Positions 44,279 to 56,200 of a DNA stretch of 64,000 bases are shown one piece after another. The position numbers were made by a program, and so were the translations under genes. Numbering within the stretch: the stretch's first letter is position 1; the number at the start of each line of letters is the position of its first letter. Source of the stretch: Globodera rostochiensis (taxonomy: Eukaryota; Nematoda; Chromadorea; Rhabditida; Heteroderidae); assembly GCA_018350325.1 (NCBI GenBank), contig JAEVLN010000006.1, forward strand, positions 2,308,693 to 2,372,692. The letters are read 5' to 3'. The notes under the pieces were generated by a model, which saw only the letters and a list, made by a program, of their open reading frames with translations, was not told the DNA's origin and did not search any database.

Positions 44279-47200
44279 TTATGCCACACAAACACAAAAT
44301 GAGGGCCGGCCGTTCGATGGCACCGTTTGAATTTTGCGCGAGCCCAAATTCTTCTTTTTAATGCAACAAAAGTCGCCGACGTGCTGAGAATGGGGAACTT
44401 TGCAGCTGTACACGACAGCAGATGAAGCCGTTGTCTTGGCCCGTGTAAAGGCATGCCGAGTTCTCCGGACAAGCCTAAAAATGGGGAGGGGAGGACAACA
44501 AAAAAAAAAGAATGTTTTCTTAGGGTTGGTCTCCGAACTCTCGGGGGCGAGAAAGTCGGGGTCGGGGTCGGGATTGGCCGGGGTTGACAATGTCGGGGTC
44601 GGGGGTGATCAAATTTTTCGGGGTCGGGGGTGCCCAAATTTTTCGGGGTCGGGGGTGATCAAATTTTTCGGGGTCGGGGGTGATCAAATTTTTCGGGGTC
44701 GGGGGTGCCCAAATTTTTCGGGGTCGGGGGTGATCAAATTTTTCGGGGTCGGGGGTGATCAAATTTTTCGGGGTCGGGGTTGGCCACAATCGGGGTCGGG
44801 GACGACCCCATTTTTGGGCTCGGGGACCAACCTTAGTTTTGCTGATAGGATTTTAATTAATAACAGGGGAATCGTGAAAAAAAATTTGACAAAAACAGGA
44901 GAGAATTTCCCCCCCCCCCCCGGGCGAAATTTGTTCCAGAAAGATTTCCAATTTTGCTGCTAACGATAAGCAACAAAATGTTTCAGACGCCGGACCTGTG
45001 GTGTGCCAATCCTGGCGTATGGGTTGCAGACACGGTAGTTGCCGGCCAATTCAACCGGCACCAGATTGGCCGGCTGTGGTGGGCAAACATCTTTAAAATT
45101 TGGGTGGAGACAAAATGCCACAATTTGAATTTTAAATTTAGCGGGGAAAAAACGAGTTCACACTTGGCAGTCGAACATCACTCTCCAGTCCACAGCAAAT
45201 GTACCGCTCCAACGTGGTGGAGTACTGGCAATGTCGGTTGATGCCACATCCCTTTTTTGGAAAGTGTTTAAATATTATTATTAATGGAATTATTAAATTT
45301 TTTGTAAATAAAGCGTTTTAAAATTTATATAAGTTGTTGACCAGAGGAAATTCTCTTGGTTTAAAACATTTGTTGGGTTGGATGGCAAGGACTTGCGGAC
45401 CAATCGAGATTTCGATCGAGAATCTCGAAAAATCTCGTCGAGAATCTCGATCGTCTTCGCTCTAATTAAAAGTTAAGCAAAAACAGTCGGGGAATGTTTA
45501 AGTTTAATTTAGTAATTTTATTTTCGGCTACAAAAAAAATTCCCATTACGGAGGGGGGTAGGGATTCTTCCCTCCCCACCCGCTGATATGTTCTGTTTGA
45601 ACATTAATTAAGTCGTAGATGTAAATATTTTTAATAAAATATTTTAAATGTATTTTGAACTACAGTAGTTTTGCCTAACCTGGATGCCGTCGTTGATCGG
45701 CGCCGACGGGGAGCAGTACCTGTACTGGGCAGCGCCTTCACCTGGCACCGGCACAAGTTGGGGTGGACAGTCTGGAAGTGTAAATTCATTGAAACCCAAA
45801 TTTTTTGATGTTGTTAAAAAAAATGCCATTAATTTTTGGCATTTTGGGTTACGAAATTTCTTACATCCAGTCTCAATGCTGTCCGGCGATCGGCAACAGT
45901 AAAACGCGTTCACTGATGTGGTTGTGGTGGAGAACCAGCAAAAGAAGTTGCCAGGGCACGAACCGTCCACGTCTTTTAGAAAAATAAATTAAATAATATT
46001 ATTTATTTATCTGTCCCAAAAATGATCAAATGATTTGCTTAAAATGTCCTGATCAAATACAATGAAAATGTACCGGTTAAGTTTCAGTTTTGAGGGTGCA
46101 GTAAAAATCAAAATAAAATCCCGCGCATAGGCACCCTGATCAGGTCGGGGGTAAAAGGGGGGGTCACCCCCTTCAAATTTGTCTGATCGCCACCGACTTT
46201 TTTTTATAAGTTATGGAACATTCAAAAAATAAATGAAAAATCAATTAAAGGCACTCGCGCACTTGGCGTGCATTGCATGGGCTGCAGCGAAAGTGCCGAA
46301 ATGAACGGTGCAGAAGAAGCCGGACATAAAGCTTAAAACAATTTAAATTTAGTGAAACAATTTTACTAAAATTTCCGACATTGCAACTCGGTGCTCGCCC
46401 CACAACAAACATTCTGATCAAGAAGTGGACTAAAAATGAAATAAGAATTTAAAAAATGTTATCAGATCATGATTGACCCAAATGAATTATCTAATTTACC
46501 GATCGGATCATTTCAATATTTTGACCCAAATCGATCGGATCATGTCCGTGTTATGTGATCAGGCTTATCCGACCAGTCCACGCAAATTTAAATTAAGAAA
46601 TTAATTTATTTAGCCGGGGTCCGGCTTAAAGTTTCTAAAAAATTCATCAATTTTAAATAGAAAAACACCATTGTGCCAAATGTAAAATTGAATAATTTTA
46701 TGGTCATTCAAAAAGCAAAATGAGAGAATAAATCCATCAACCGATTTGGGACGAACTCAGGTAAAAGCATTGAAAGCGTAAAGCACAAACTGCGACCTGC
46801 TAAAGCATGTGTACCCGTCCGGACAGCCGCCGCTGATCCGACCGGTGCCGCCGGCGTTTGTGCATTGGACGAGCCTTTTTGTGAATTATATATATTAAAG
46901 GCAATATTATGTAAAATTAATAAATTAGTTATTTAACAAAATTTTGCCCTCAGGGCATTTTGGCCAATTCACCACCACCTGTCCGAGTCCCTGGCCACCA
47001 CAGTGCCCGGAGAGCATGCCTCGCTTAGGCAATAATTTTGGCACGCCTTTTGTGTGGCAAAATTGTTGCGATTGCCTAAAAACAAATAGAAAAATTATTT
47101 TTAAAACAAATAAAATTTTTTTTAAATAAAAATGTTTTTGCCTTCGCATCCGTTGTACTCAAATGGCTGGCACGTTTTTGTGTCCGCATTGAAGAAATGC

Positions 47201-50200
47201 CGAGTGATGCGGGTGCTGCTACATCTCACACCTTGGTCCTTGGAGGAAAAGCATTTTTTTCAAAATCCAACAACAAAAAATTTGTCGAAAAAAAAAATGC
47301 GTGTATGCCTTAGGCTGGGAGCAGACAAAATTCTTGGACGGACAACACAGCGACTTGGTTTGGTATACGGTACCGGAAAATACGGTCACCGGGGTACAGT
47401 AGTGCGTGGACGGGCATTGGCGATTTGTTGTGCAGGGCCGGACCGCGCCGTTGGGCTCCTTCCAGACCTGTGGGCGGGGTTTTTTAATTTTTAATTGTTT
47501 TTTTGCGCAACTTTGTTCCCTCACCTCTCCACCATCCGGACAGCTGAACATGGAAAATGTTTAGAAAAAAATTTTCATTAAAATACATTTAATTGTTAGC
47601 GGATGTTCGAGAGTCTCTAGAGATACTCAGACGAACACTTTCGAGTTCTGACGATATGTACTGTTTCAAAATCAACAAAAAAAGAAAGAATTTCTCGAAA
47701 TCCGCGGTTTCTACTCTCAGCAGCAGGTGTTGAATTATGTAGAAGTCATGAGATATATAAATAGTCATAAATTGATTCCCTAAGAATAATAGAGACGGGC
47801 CAATCCGATTTTTTGGCATCAGAATCCCGGTTAAATCGCGATCCCGACGCAGTCCCGACAATCCTCCCAAAAAAAGCTCGGTCGTATCTCGAATTCAATC
47901 CCACGGGATCCAGATCTCGACCGCTTCCGGTCTCTAGGGACCTGCCAGAGATGGAGCCGGGGATTCGGCAAATTTTGGGCCCAAGATTCGGTTTCCATAA
48001 CAAAACATTTTGCTACCCGGCATCCCTGTCCCTGCTATATGCACTAACTACCTAATTATGTAATTAATTACCTTTCCACCCTGCAATAGTCCTTGCAGTC
48101 CTGTTGCGTGGCGAAATTGTTGGAGTTGCCGTCGCAACCGTTGAATGAAAAGGTTTGGCACGCTCTTCAACCAAAATTTGAAACAAAAAATCAATTGGCA
48201 TTCAACAATAAAAAGTTAAATATAATAATAATATTAATTTTAAATCAGTGCTTTTTCGGGATTCACAGCGATTCGGGAATAAACGGAAATTTTAAAAATG
48301 TGAATGTTTTTCGGCATTTTTCCCGAACAAAAAAAAAACCGTTGGGTTGAGTCGTAGAACCATCGAGTAACAGACGGACCACACACCGCACCTTCAACCG
48401 AATAAATAATAATAAGCAAAGATCGGACGATTTGTGAGACAAAAACCGTTTAAATTTTTGAGTTTTAATCAAATTTTACGCGAGTAAAAATGGCCAAAAA
48501 TCTTAGAATAATAATCCTTTCTGTATACATAGAAAAAACTTGAGCGCCCAGACGTGAGAACCCACTGATCGAGATTCTCAAAAAGTCTCCGTAAAAATTA
48601 ATCACTAAAAAATCTCGAACTGACAATCCTAGTCTTGAATCGGAAATAGTGAAACGATAAAATTGAAAAAGGAAATTTTGAATTTCCAATCAAGATTTCG
48701 ACCAAAATTCTCTCCGTAAAAATTTCACCGATCGCGACTCGAACGTGATCACTAAAAAATCTCGCTAACCGACAATCCTAGTCTTGAAAATCAAATTTTT
48801 TTCACACAACTTTACCACCCCTTCCCCACCCACCTCCTTTGGCCGGCAATGAACATGTGTAGGCTGAAAATGGTCGGAAAGCTTTTCAAGCAGTACGCCC
48901 CGCCGGACCCCGACTGAACAACTAACTGACCCTGGGTTGGACAACAACCGTACGTGGTCCCGTCATAGTAACAGTAATAGTTGGCCGGACACGTTGAGGC
49001 AATTGCGGACGCGCCGGCGCCACCGCAGATGATGAAATTGCTGCTGGAATCGGTCAGCGCGATGCCCTGAATGCACTGGGGCTCGCCTAAGGGGGCGCGC
49101 GGCGCGCCATTTGATTTTTAATCATTGAAAAAAATGTTGGCACGTCGCCAAACCAACACACACTTTTGGCATCTCTACAGTAGTCTTGGCACTCTTTGTA
49201 CGATTCAAAATTGTTCGCATTGCCTTGGCACCCGGAGTAGATGAACTCCTCGCAGTTGCCAGTCTTTGCGTTAAACCACCAGCTACAAGAAGGAAAAATG
49301 TTTTTTTGTATGTACAGTAATCAGCAGGACTTACCGGTTACTGTACGTGCCGCAATTGCCCTTCAAGTTCAGGGAATGTTCATTTATTTAACAATGTAAC
49401 AAAATGCCATTAAAGGAAGGAACCCACCTGTTCACGTGGCAACCTTAATCAGTCAATAGAAAATTAATTTGGTACTTTTCGGACATATGACGACCCCCTC
49501 ACCAAATCTAACCAAAACCTTAGCGATGTTCGAGACCTAAAATTTACCGAGACTCTAGACCCCAGACTCTCGAACATGATTAGAAAACACCAGGGTTTCC
49601 GGGGGGTGCTGATCACAAATCTGGTTCAATTTTAATCATTGATTTTGTCTATGATTTTTCACAATTGGATGCATTGATTTAACACATCATTTTTGTAAGA
49701 TATGTGAGATGGCATGAACGACGTAAACAATGGTGGTGTGTTAAGTATTTTAAAAATACAAAAAATCAAACATTTTGTGAAAATCATAGACAAAATCAAT
49801 GATTTGACAATGGCAAATGTTGCCCTTGCAAATAAAGATAAAATTATTTAAAGATCGTTTGAAATAAAACAAAAAAAAAACACACACACAGACTTTACTT
49901 ACTTGCACACGTATTGAGGCTTTGGACAGCAAATGCCACCAAATGTTGTTGAACCGGTGGTGGCCTCGCAGCTGTGGGTGGACGGGCACGAGTTGGCACC
50001 GCTGCCGGACGGTGAACATTCCATGTTCCGCTCACCACTCGTGTCCTTCAACGGCTCGCCCGCACTGCACAGAACTGGGCGGTTAAATGTTTTAAAAGTT
50101 TGGTGTTCGTGAGCCGGGACTCAATTGACTGGGTTGAGTGACCAATTCAGTCCCACAACGCGCCATTTCAGTCCCACATCGTAAAGAAAAGTCACTCAAA

Positions 50201-53200
50201 GTTTTTGAAAATCAATATAGGACCCGGATTTATATTGACTAAAAAACGCGAAATATTGACTTAAAATATTGACCAAAAAACCCCAAAATATTGATTTATA
50301 TTGACTAAAAAGTCGCTCTAATTGTAAAATTTTTTAAAATGAATGCTATTTCCGGGCTTCTCTCATGATTCTCGATTCTACAAAAAAAAATAGGTTAAAA
50401 CCTGAAAATCCGGGCCCTAGTCATATACAGTGCTAAGATTTTTAGACTTGAAAAATCTCAAAATAGCTCGAAATTGGAATGCGTTTGGTAGCGTAAATTT
50501 GAAAATTTTAAAGTAGGGGTTGCTCCCCGATGCCGCCAACCCCCCGACTTTTTTGGGCCGCACCCCCGGCCCCCGACACGCCGTCCCCCGAAAAACCCCG
50601 AACCCCCCAACATATCGCCCCCGGCGCTCAACCCCCGACATTTTTGTGTCTCACCCTCGAAGGGCCGGGGAGAACCCTAATCAGGGCTGCACGAAAACAG
50701 GATTTTTCATTTTCGAAAACGAAAACGAAACGAAAAAAATTTTTTAGGACGAAACCGAAACACGAAACGAAAAAAAATTCTAGGACGAAAACGAAACACG
50801 AAAACGAAAAAATATACGTTTTCGTACGAAACGAAAACGAAAAACACGAAAATTTTAAAATCAAATTTAATCATAGGCAAAACCAATCAACAAATTATGA
50901 TGCAAAAATAATTGGTTTTCAAGATTTTCTGATGAAAGGGAAAAGTAAAATAATCGTTAACAAATTTGGATGAGCAGGGGCGCCAATTTGCCCTATTTTT
51001 ATGGCAAATGCCACAATTTTGCCATATTTAGAATTTTGTGAAAATTTCTTATTTTTTGAAAATGAGAATTTCCCGAAAATAGTGCTACTTGATCTTCAAA
51101 AATTTAGCGGCGCCTATCGGCAGTGCCGACCCACCCACCACCTTTCAAAAAAGCATTTTTTTGAAGATTCTTTAAGAAAAATAACTATAAAAAGCAATAT
51201 TTTTGACCCGATGCCATAGAGTTGGCACCTCTGCAAATACAGGGGGAGTCGGCGGTGCCGATAGGCACCGCCGAGAAATTTTTTAAATTTGATCGGTTTT
51301 TGATATGAAAATTGATCCAAAAATTCATAATTTTTCTTTGGTTTTGAATGAAAATTAAGAAAAAAGCATACGTTTGTGTAAGTTATAAAGGAAAGTTCGA
51401 AATATTTATTTTTAAAAGTGTAAAATAATTTTAAAACTTTTTAAATTGTTTTTAAGAACAAATTTCTGCACTAAAGATTCATAAAAGAGAGTCGCAGGTC
51501 CGTGGAATCGAACCTGACAAATGATAACCCGAATGAGCTCAACACTAACCACTACACCACGATGTATTGTGGTGTCCAACACACTAGATTATCTCTCATA
51601 AAATTAAAATTATCTTCAAAAGTCCATTCTTTAGGGGTGTACTTTTTTTCGATTTTTTCGTAAAATTTTTCATTTTCGAAAACGAAAACGAAACGAAAAA
51701 TACTATTTTTTATTTTCGAAAACGAAAACGAAACGAAAAAAAATTCTAGGACGAAAACGAAACACGAAAACGAAACCCAAAAAACCACGAAAACGACGAA
51801 AAACACGAAAACGAAACGAAATTTCGTGCAGCCCTGACCCTAATTAAGAGCAAATTCGAATTTTCCATGCAATTAAAATGCCTAATTTATTTTTACTTCT
51901 TGAGCAGAATTTTTCGCAGTGATCTTGCGACAAAAAGTTGTTGAAGTTGCCACCTTGGCCAAGGTACTGTAAAATTTTAAAAAATTTATTAATTAAATAT
52001 AATTAGTGAAAAAAAATCCACCGAAAATTGGATACACCGACCCTCTCGGGCATCATAATAAAAGCGTGGGTATGTGATGCCGCTTCCTAATAAAAATTTA
52101 AATTTAAATATGGACTAAAATTTGCCAAAATTTGGAACAAAACCCCCCCCCCCCAAAAAATGCCAAAATAATTTTTGGGCTTCTCTCATTCGCAAAAATA
52201 TATATATATAAAAATATGAAAATCTCGTGGCTCTATACTCAACAATCATAATTTAATTTGACCAAAATAAAAATTGTTAAATTTTACCAAAATTTAACAT
52301 TTCAACAGCCATAATTTAAATTAAGTGAAATAAAAATTGTTAAATTTAACATTAAAATAAAATTAAGAAATAAATTTTTAAAAAATGTTTTGCCCCACCG
52401 TCCGGCACTCCGACGTCAAAATATTCGGTAGGAAGACCGCCGGCGGTGTTGTACACTTCTGTCGGCACCGCGCCGTTCCGAGAGCAAATGTGCACTAAAA
52501 TAATTTTAATAATTGCAAAATATTTATAATAAAATTCATAAAAATATATTTTTGAATTACTAAATGTTGGGCAGCATTGTTGAAGCGTGCCCATCGCAGT
52601 GCAAACCTATGAAATTTTGTTGTTACACATTTTTAATTATTATGTTTTTGTCATTATAATTTTAATTTTTTCAGGTGACAAAACCTTCGAGTTTTCAAGG
52701 ACAACATAGGGAAATTCAAGGACAATCCAAATTTCAGTGTGATGAAAATGCTAAAACCTATTTTGTTGTTGAAAAATTGACATAAATTTAAAAAATCAAT
52801 CTTTAACTTATGTGCCATTTTTAAGGACATTATTAAAAATAAGGACTTTTTGATTCATAATGAAGGGGGCCGGGATTTTTAAGGACTTTTAATATAAAAA
52901 CATACCTACATTTAGAGGCGGATTTGTATCAATTTATACGTCTTTAAATGCCAAATTTTAATATTTTTGATTTTTATAAGCAAAATTCGAGCCCGGACGA
53001 TCGAGATTCTCGAACAATCAACCCTCAAATCTCCGGCCTCTAATAATTTAAAAAAGCATCCCCAAAACAAACATAGTTCGGGTTGGTACAGCCGTTGTCA
53101 GCGCTTTTACAGTACACCGGCTCCTGCTTGACGCCCATGGTACGGTCCCTGTACAAAGGCAAGCCTCGATTGCAGGCTAAAAAAATTTCAAACAAAAAAA

Positions 53201-56200
53201 TTCTTTTCACATTACGCCAAACACTCACTTTGTTTACAGTAGCTCTGAAACAAATAGGTAGATTATTTTACAATTTTGTCATTAAAAATTTAAATAGAGC
53301 CCGGGGACGATGGAAAATCTTGGATGATCGAAATCTCGATCTTCAAAATTTCACAGAATTTTTTCGGGATCCCAATGATCTCGATCAAATCTTGATCGAA
53401 AGCCTCAAGTCGGGCTCTCACCTCGCAGTGATCTTTGGTGGCAAAATTGTTTGCATTCCCGCCATATCCCTGGTACTTTAGCTCCCGGCATTCGCCTGCC
53501 ATAAATGTTTCAAAAAACAATTTTCTAATTCTAAAATTTGCTCATTTTTCCTTTTTCTTTTCAAATTTTTTAAATTGAATTTTGTGAAACTTTTTAACAA
53601 CGCTTAACTAGGTAATCAAAATTCTTTGTTAATAATAATAAAAAAATTAATCATTTCTGAAAATTGTTTCAAAATCCATTTTTAAATTTGGGGGATTTTT
53701 CAAATCACACCCACCGGTGATCGGGTCGTGGTACCAATGGTTTAGGCTTGAGCCTCCGCCCGGCGGGGTAAAGCCCTCGTTCGGTGGTTGGATGCAAGCA
53801 AAAGCTAAAAATTTAAAAATTAAAAAAAAATTGTTTTTAAATTCAATTTTAATTTGATTAACCCCTCGACGGACAACAGAAGCTGATTGGATTATTTACC
53901 TGAAATTTAACATAAGTTTTGTTAGCGTTGTAAATTTTCCTGAAATTTTTTTGAAAATTAATTTTGAAAAAATTTTCGGCATTTTATATCTTCTCACAGT
54001 GCAATCTTCACTGTCGCATACGCAGTCATAGGCCAATGCGCCGATGGCTTCGCATGTCGCATCCGCGCCACCTCAGAATTGCAAAAATTCACAAAAAAAG
54101 ATATTTTCCAATAATTAAAAATCATTATTTAACACATTTATTGTTGCATTTTTTAATTGAAAAAAATTGGAATAAGTTAAGCAATTCTAGGCATAGAACA
54201 AGAAGCAGTACAGTACTTTCCTGCACCTTAAAAAGCAGTACAGTACTTTTTCGACGCTTGGCGTTACTGTACCTTTTTGGTTTTTTTATCATCACAAATA
54301 CCGTATTTCCTCTATTAGTAACCCACCCTCTATTTGAAACCCCCTTCTAATTGTAACCCCCCCTAGAGGGGGGATTGAAAAATAGTAACCCCCCCTCTAT
54401 TTGAAACCCCCCTCTAATTGTAACCCCCCCCCCCTAAGCCGTGAGTTTTAAAAACTAAGTATGACCAAGTTTTTTACAGCCATACCATTTACGTATAAAA
54501 TTAAGCATTTTACTAATAAAGAGATGAGTAGAAACTGGAAACTTTAAAACCCAAAAAATTTTAGAAAAGATAATAAAATCCCCAAATTCCGATTTTTTTT
54601 TTAATTATTAAAAAAAAGTTTTATTCAACGCATTTTTCTGACCAGTCATCATAAATCCATGAATAATATTAATACTAAAAACGCGAAATATTGACTTAAA
54701 ATATTGACCAAAAACCCCAAAAAGTGCCTATTGATTAAAAAATGCCAAAAACTGACCTAATTCAGTCAAATTTTGCGTAAAACCCTTCAAAATTCGTCAT
54801 TTTTTATATTCCTCTTTTACCTACCTAATTGGAAATATAATATTTTCACACGTTTTGGAACATTTTATAAAATTACCAAATAAAAAAATTTTAGGGAAAA
54901 TTTCGATCTTTGGGGGTAGATTTTTTGTAAAAGAAAAAGTCATTTTTTAGGGGTGCATTTTTGTTCTAAATTTTTTTGTTTCTAAGGCTACATTTTTCAT
55001 TTTTATTGCATTTTTCTTAAGAAATTTTTGGAAAAAGTGCCTGAGATATTGAATACAAAAATTTTGCTGTGGAAAATGCCTAAAAATTGCATTTTTCTCA
55101 AGAAAAATGCCCAAAGTCTCTAGTGATAAGATTTCAAAAACGTCGCATTTTTACAATCGACGAAAAATTGGAAGTAGTCATTTGTTTTGACGGAAACAGT
55201 GGAATTATAATTTTGTGCAAAATTTTGTTATTACAGAAATTTATTTTGATTTAAAAAATAATATAAAAATTTAATTTATGTAAATAAGTTTTGAAAAATT
55301 TGTATTGAAAAATAGTAACCCACCCTCTATTTGAAACCCCCTTCTAATTGTAACCCCCCCCCCCCCCTTGAGGGGGGTTTGAACAATTGTAACCCATGGG
55401 TTACTAATAGAGGAAATACGGTAGTACCACCGACCAAACAAAAAAATGTTTTTGTAATTTTGTTGATGGTTACTTTCTTTTATACTATTTGTCCAGAAAA
55501 GTACCGAGACCATCGAAAACGCTTCATTTATCATTCTAACCAAAAAAATATTTTAATTAAAAATTTAAAAACAAAATTTTGATTACCGTAACATTGTTGC
55601 ACCTAAAGCGATAAACACAGAAAGTTTATACTTCTTCGTTTTCCGTCAAATTTTTTGGACCTGATTTTCGATGCGAAATTTTGGATTATTGCCGTTCAAG
55701 GGACAGAAGCCGTAGTTGAGGCAGACCAGCCCATCCCGGGTCCGGAATGGCGGCTGATTGTTGGCACAACGGCACTCGCCCGCTCGACAATATGAGCCGG
55801 GCCAGACCTTTTTTGTCACGCAATTTTTTAATTTAAATTTTAACAAAAATGCCAAAACTCGGATTATTTATTAATTTTAATCATTTAAAAATAGATTAAA
55901 ACATTAATGGTTTAACTAACAAGCCTTTCACGCAAATTTGGAATTTAAATTTTAACAAAAATGCCAAAACTCGGATTATTTATTAATTTTAATCATTTAA
56001 AAATAGATTAAAACATTAATAAATGGTTTAACTAACAAGCCTTTCACGCAAATTTTGAATTTAAATTTTAACAAAATGCCAAAACTCGGATTATTTATTA
56101 ATTTTAATCATTTAAAAATAGATTAAAACATTAATAAATGGTTTAACTAACAAGCCTTTCACGCAAATTTTGAATTTAAATTTTAACAAAATGCCAAAGC

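Noticed and set aside
51552..51806. Phe/Val-rich ORFs near the end of the 50682 element
   Set aside because: Translation of GAAAACGAAACG simple repeats in the element arm.
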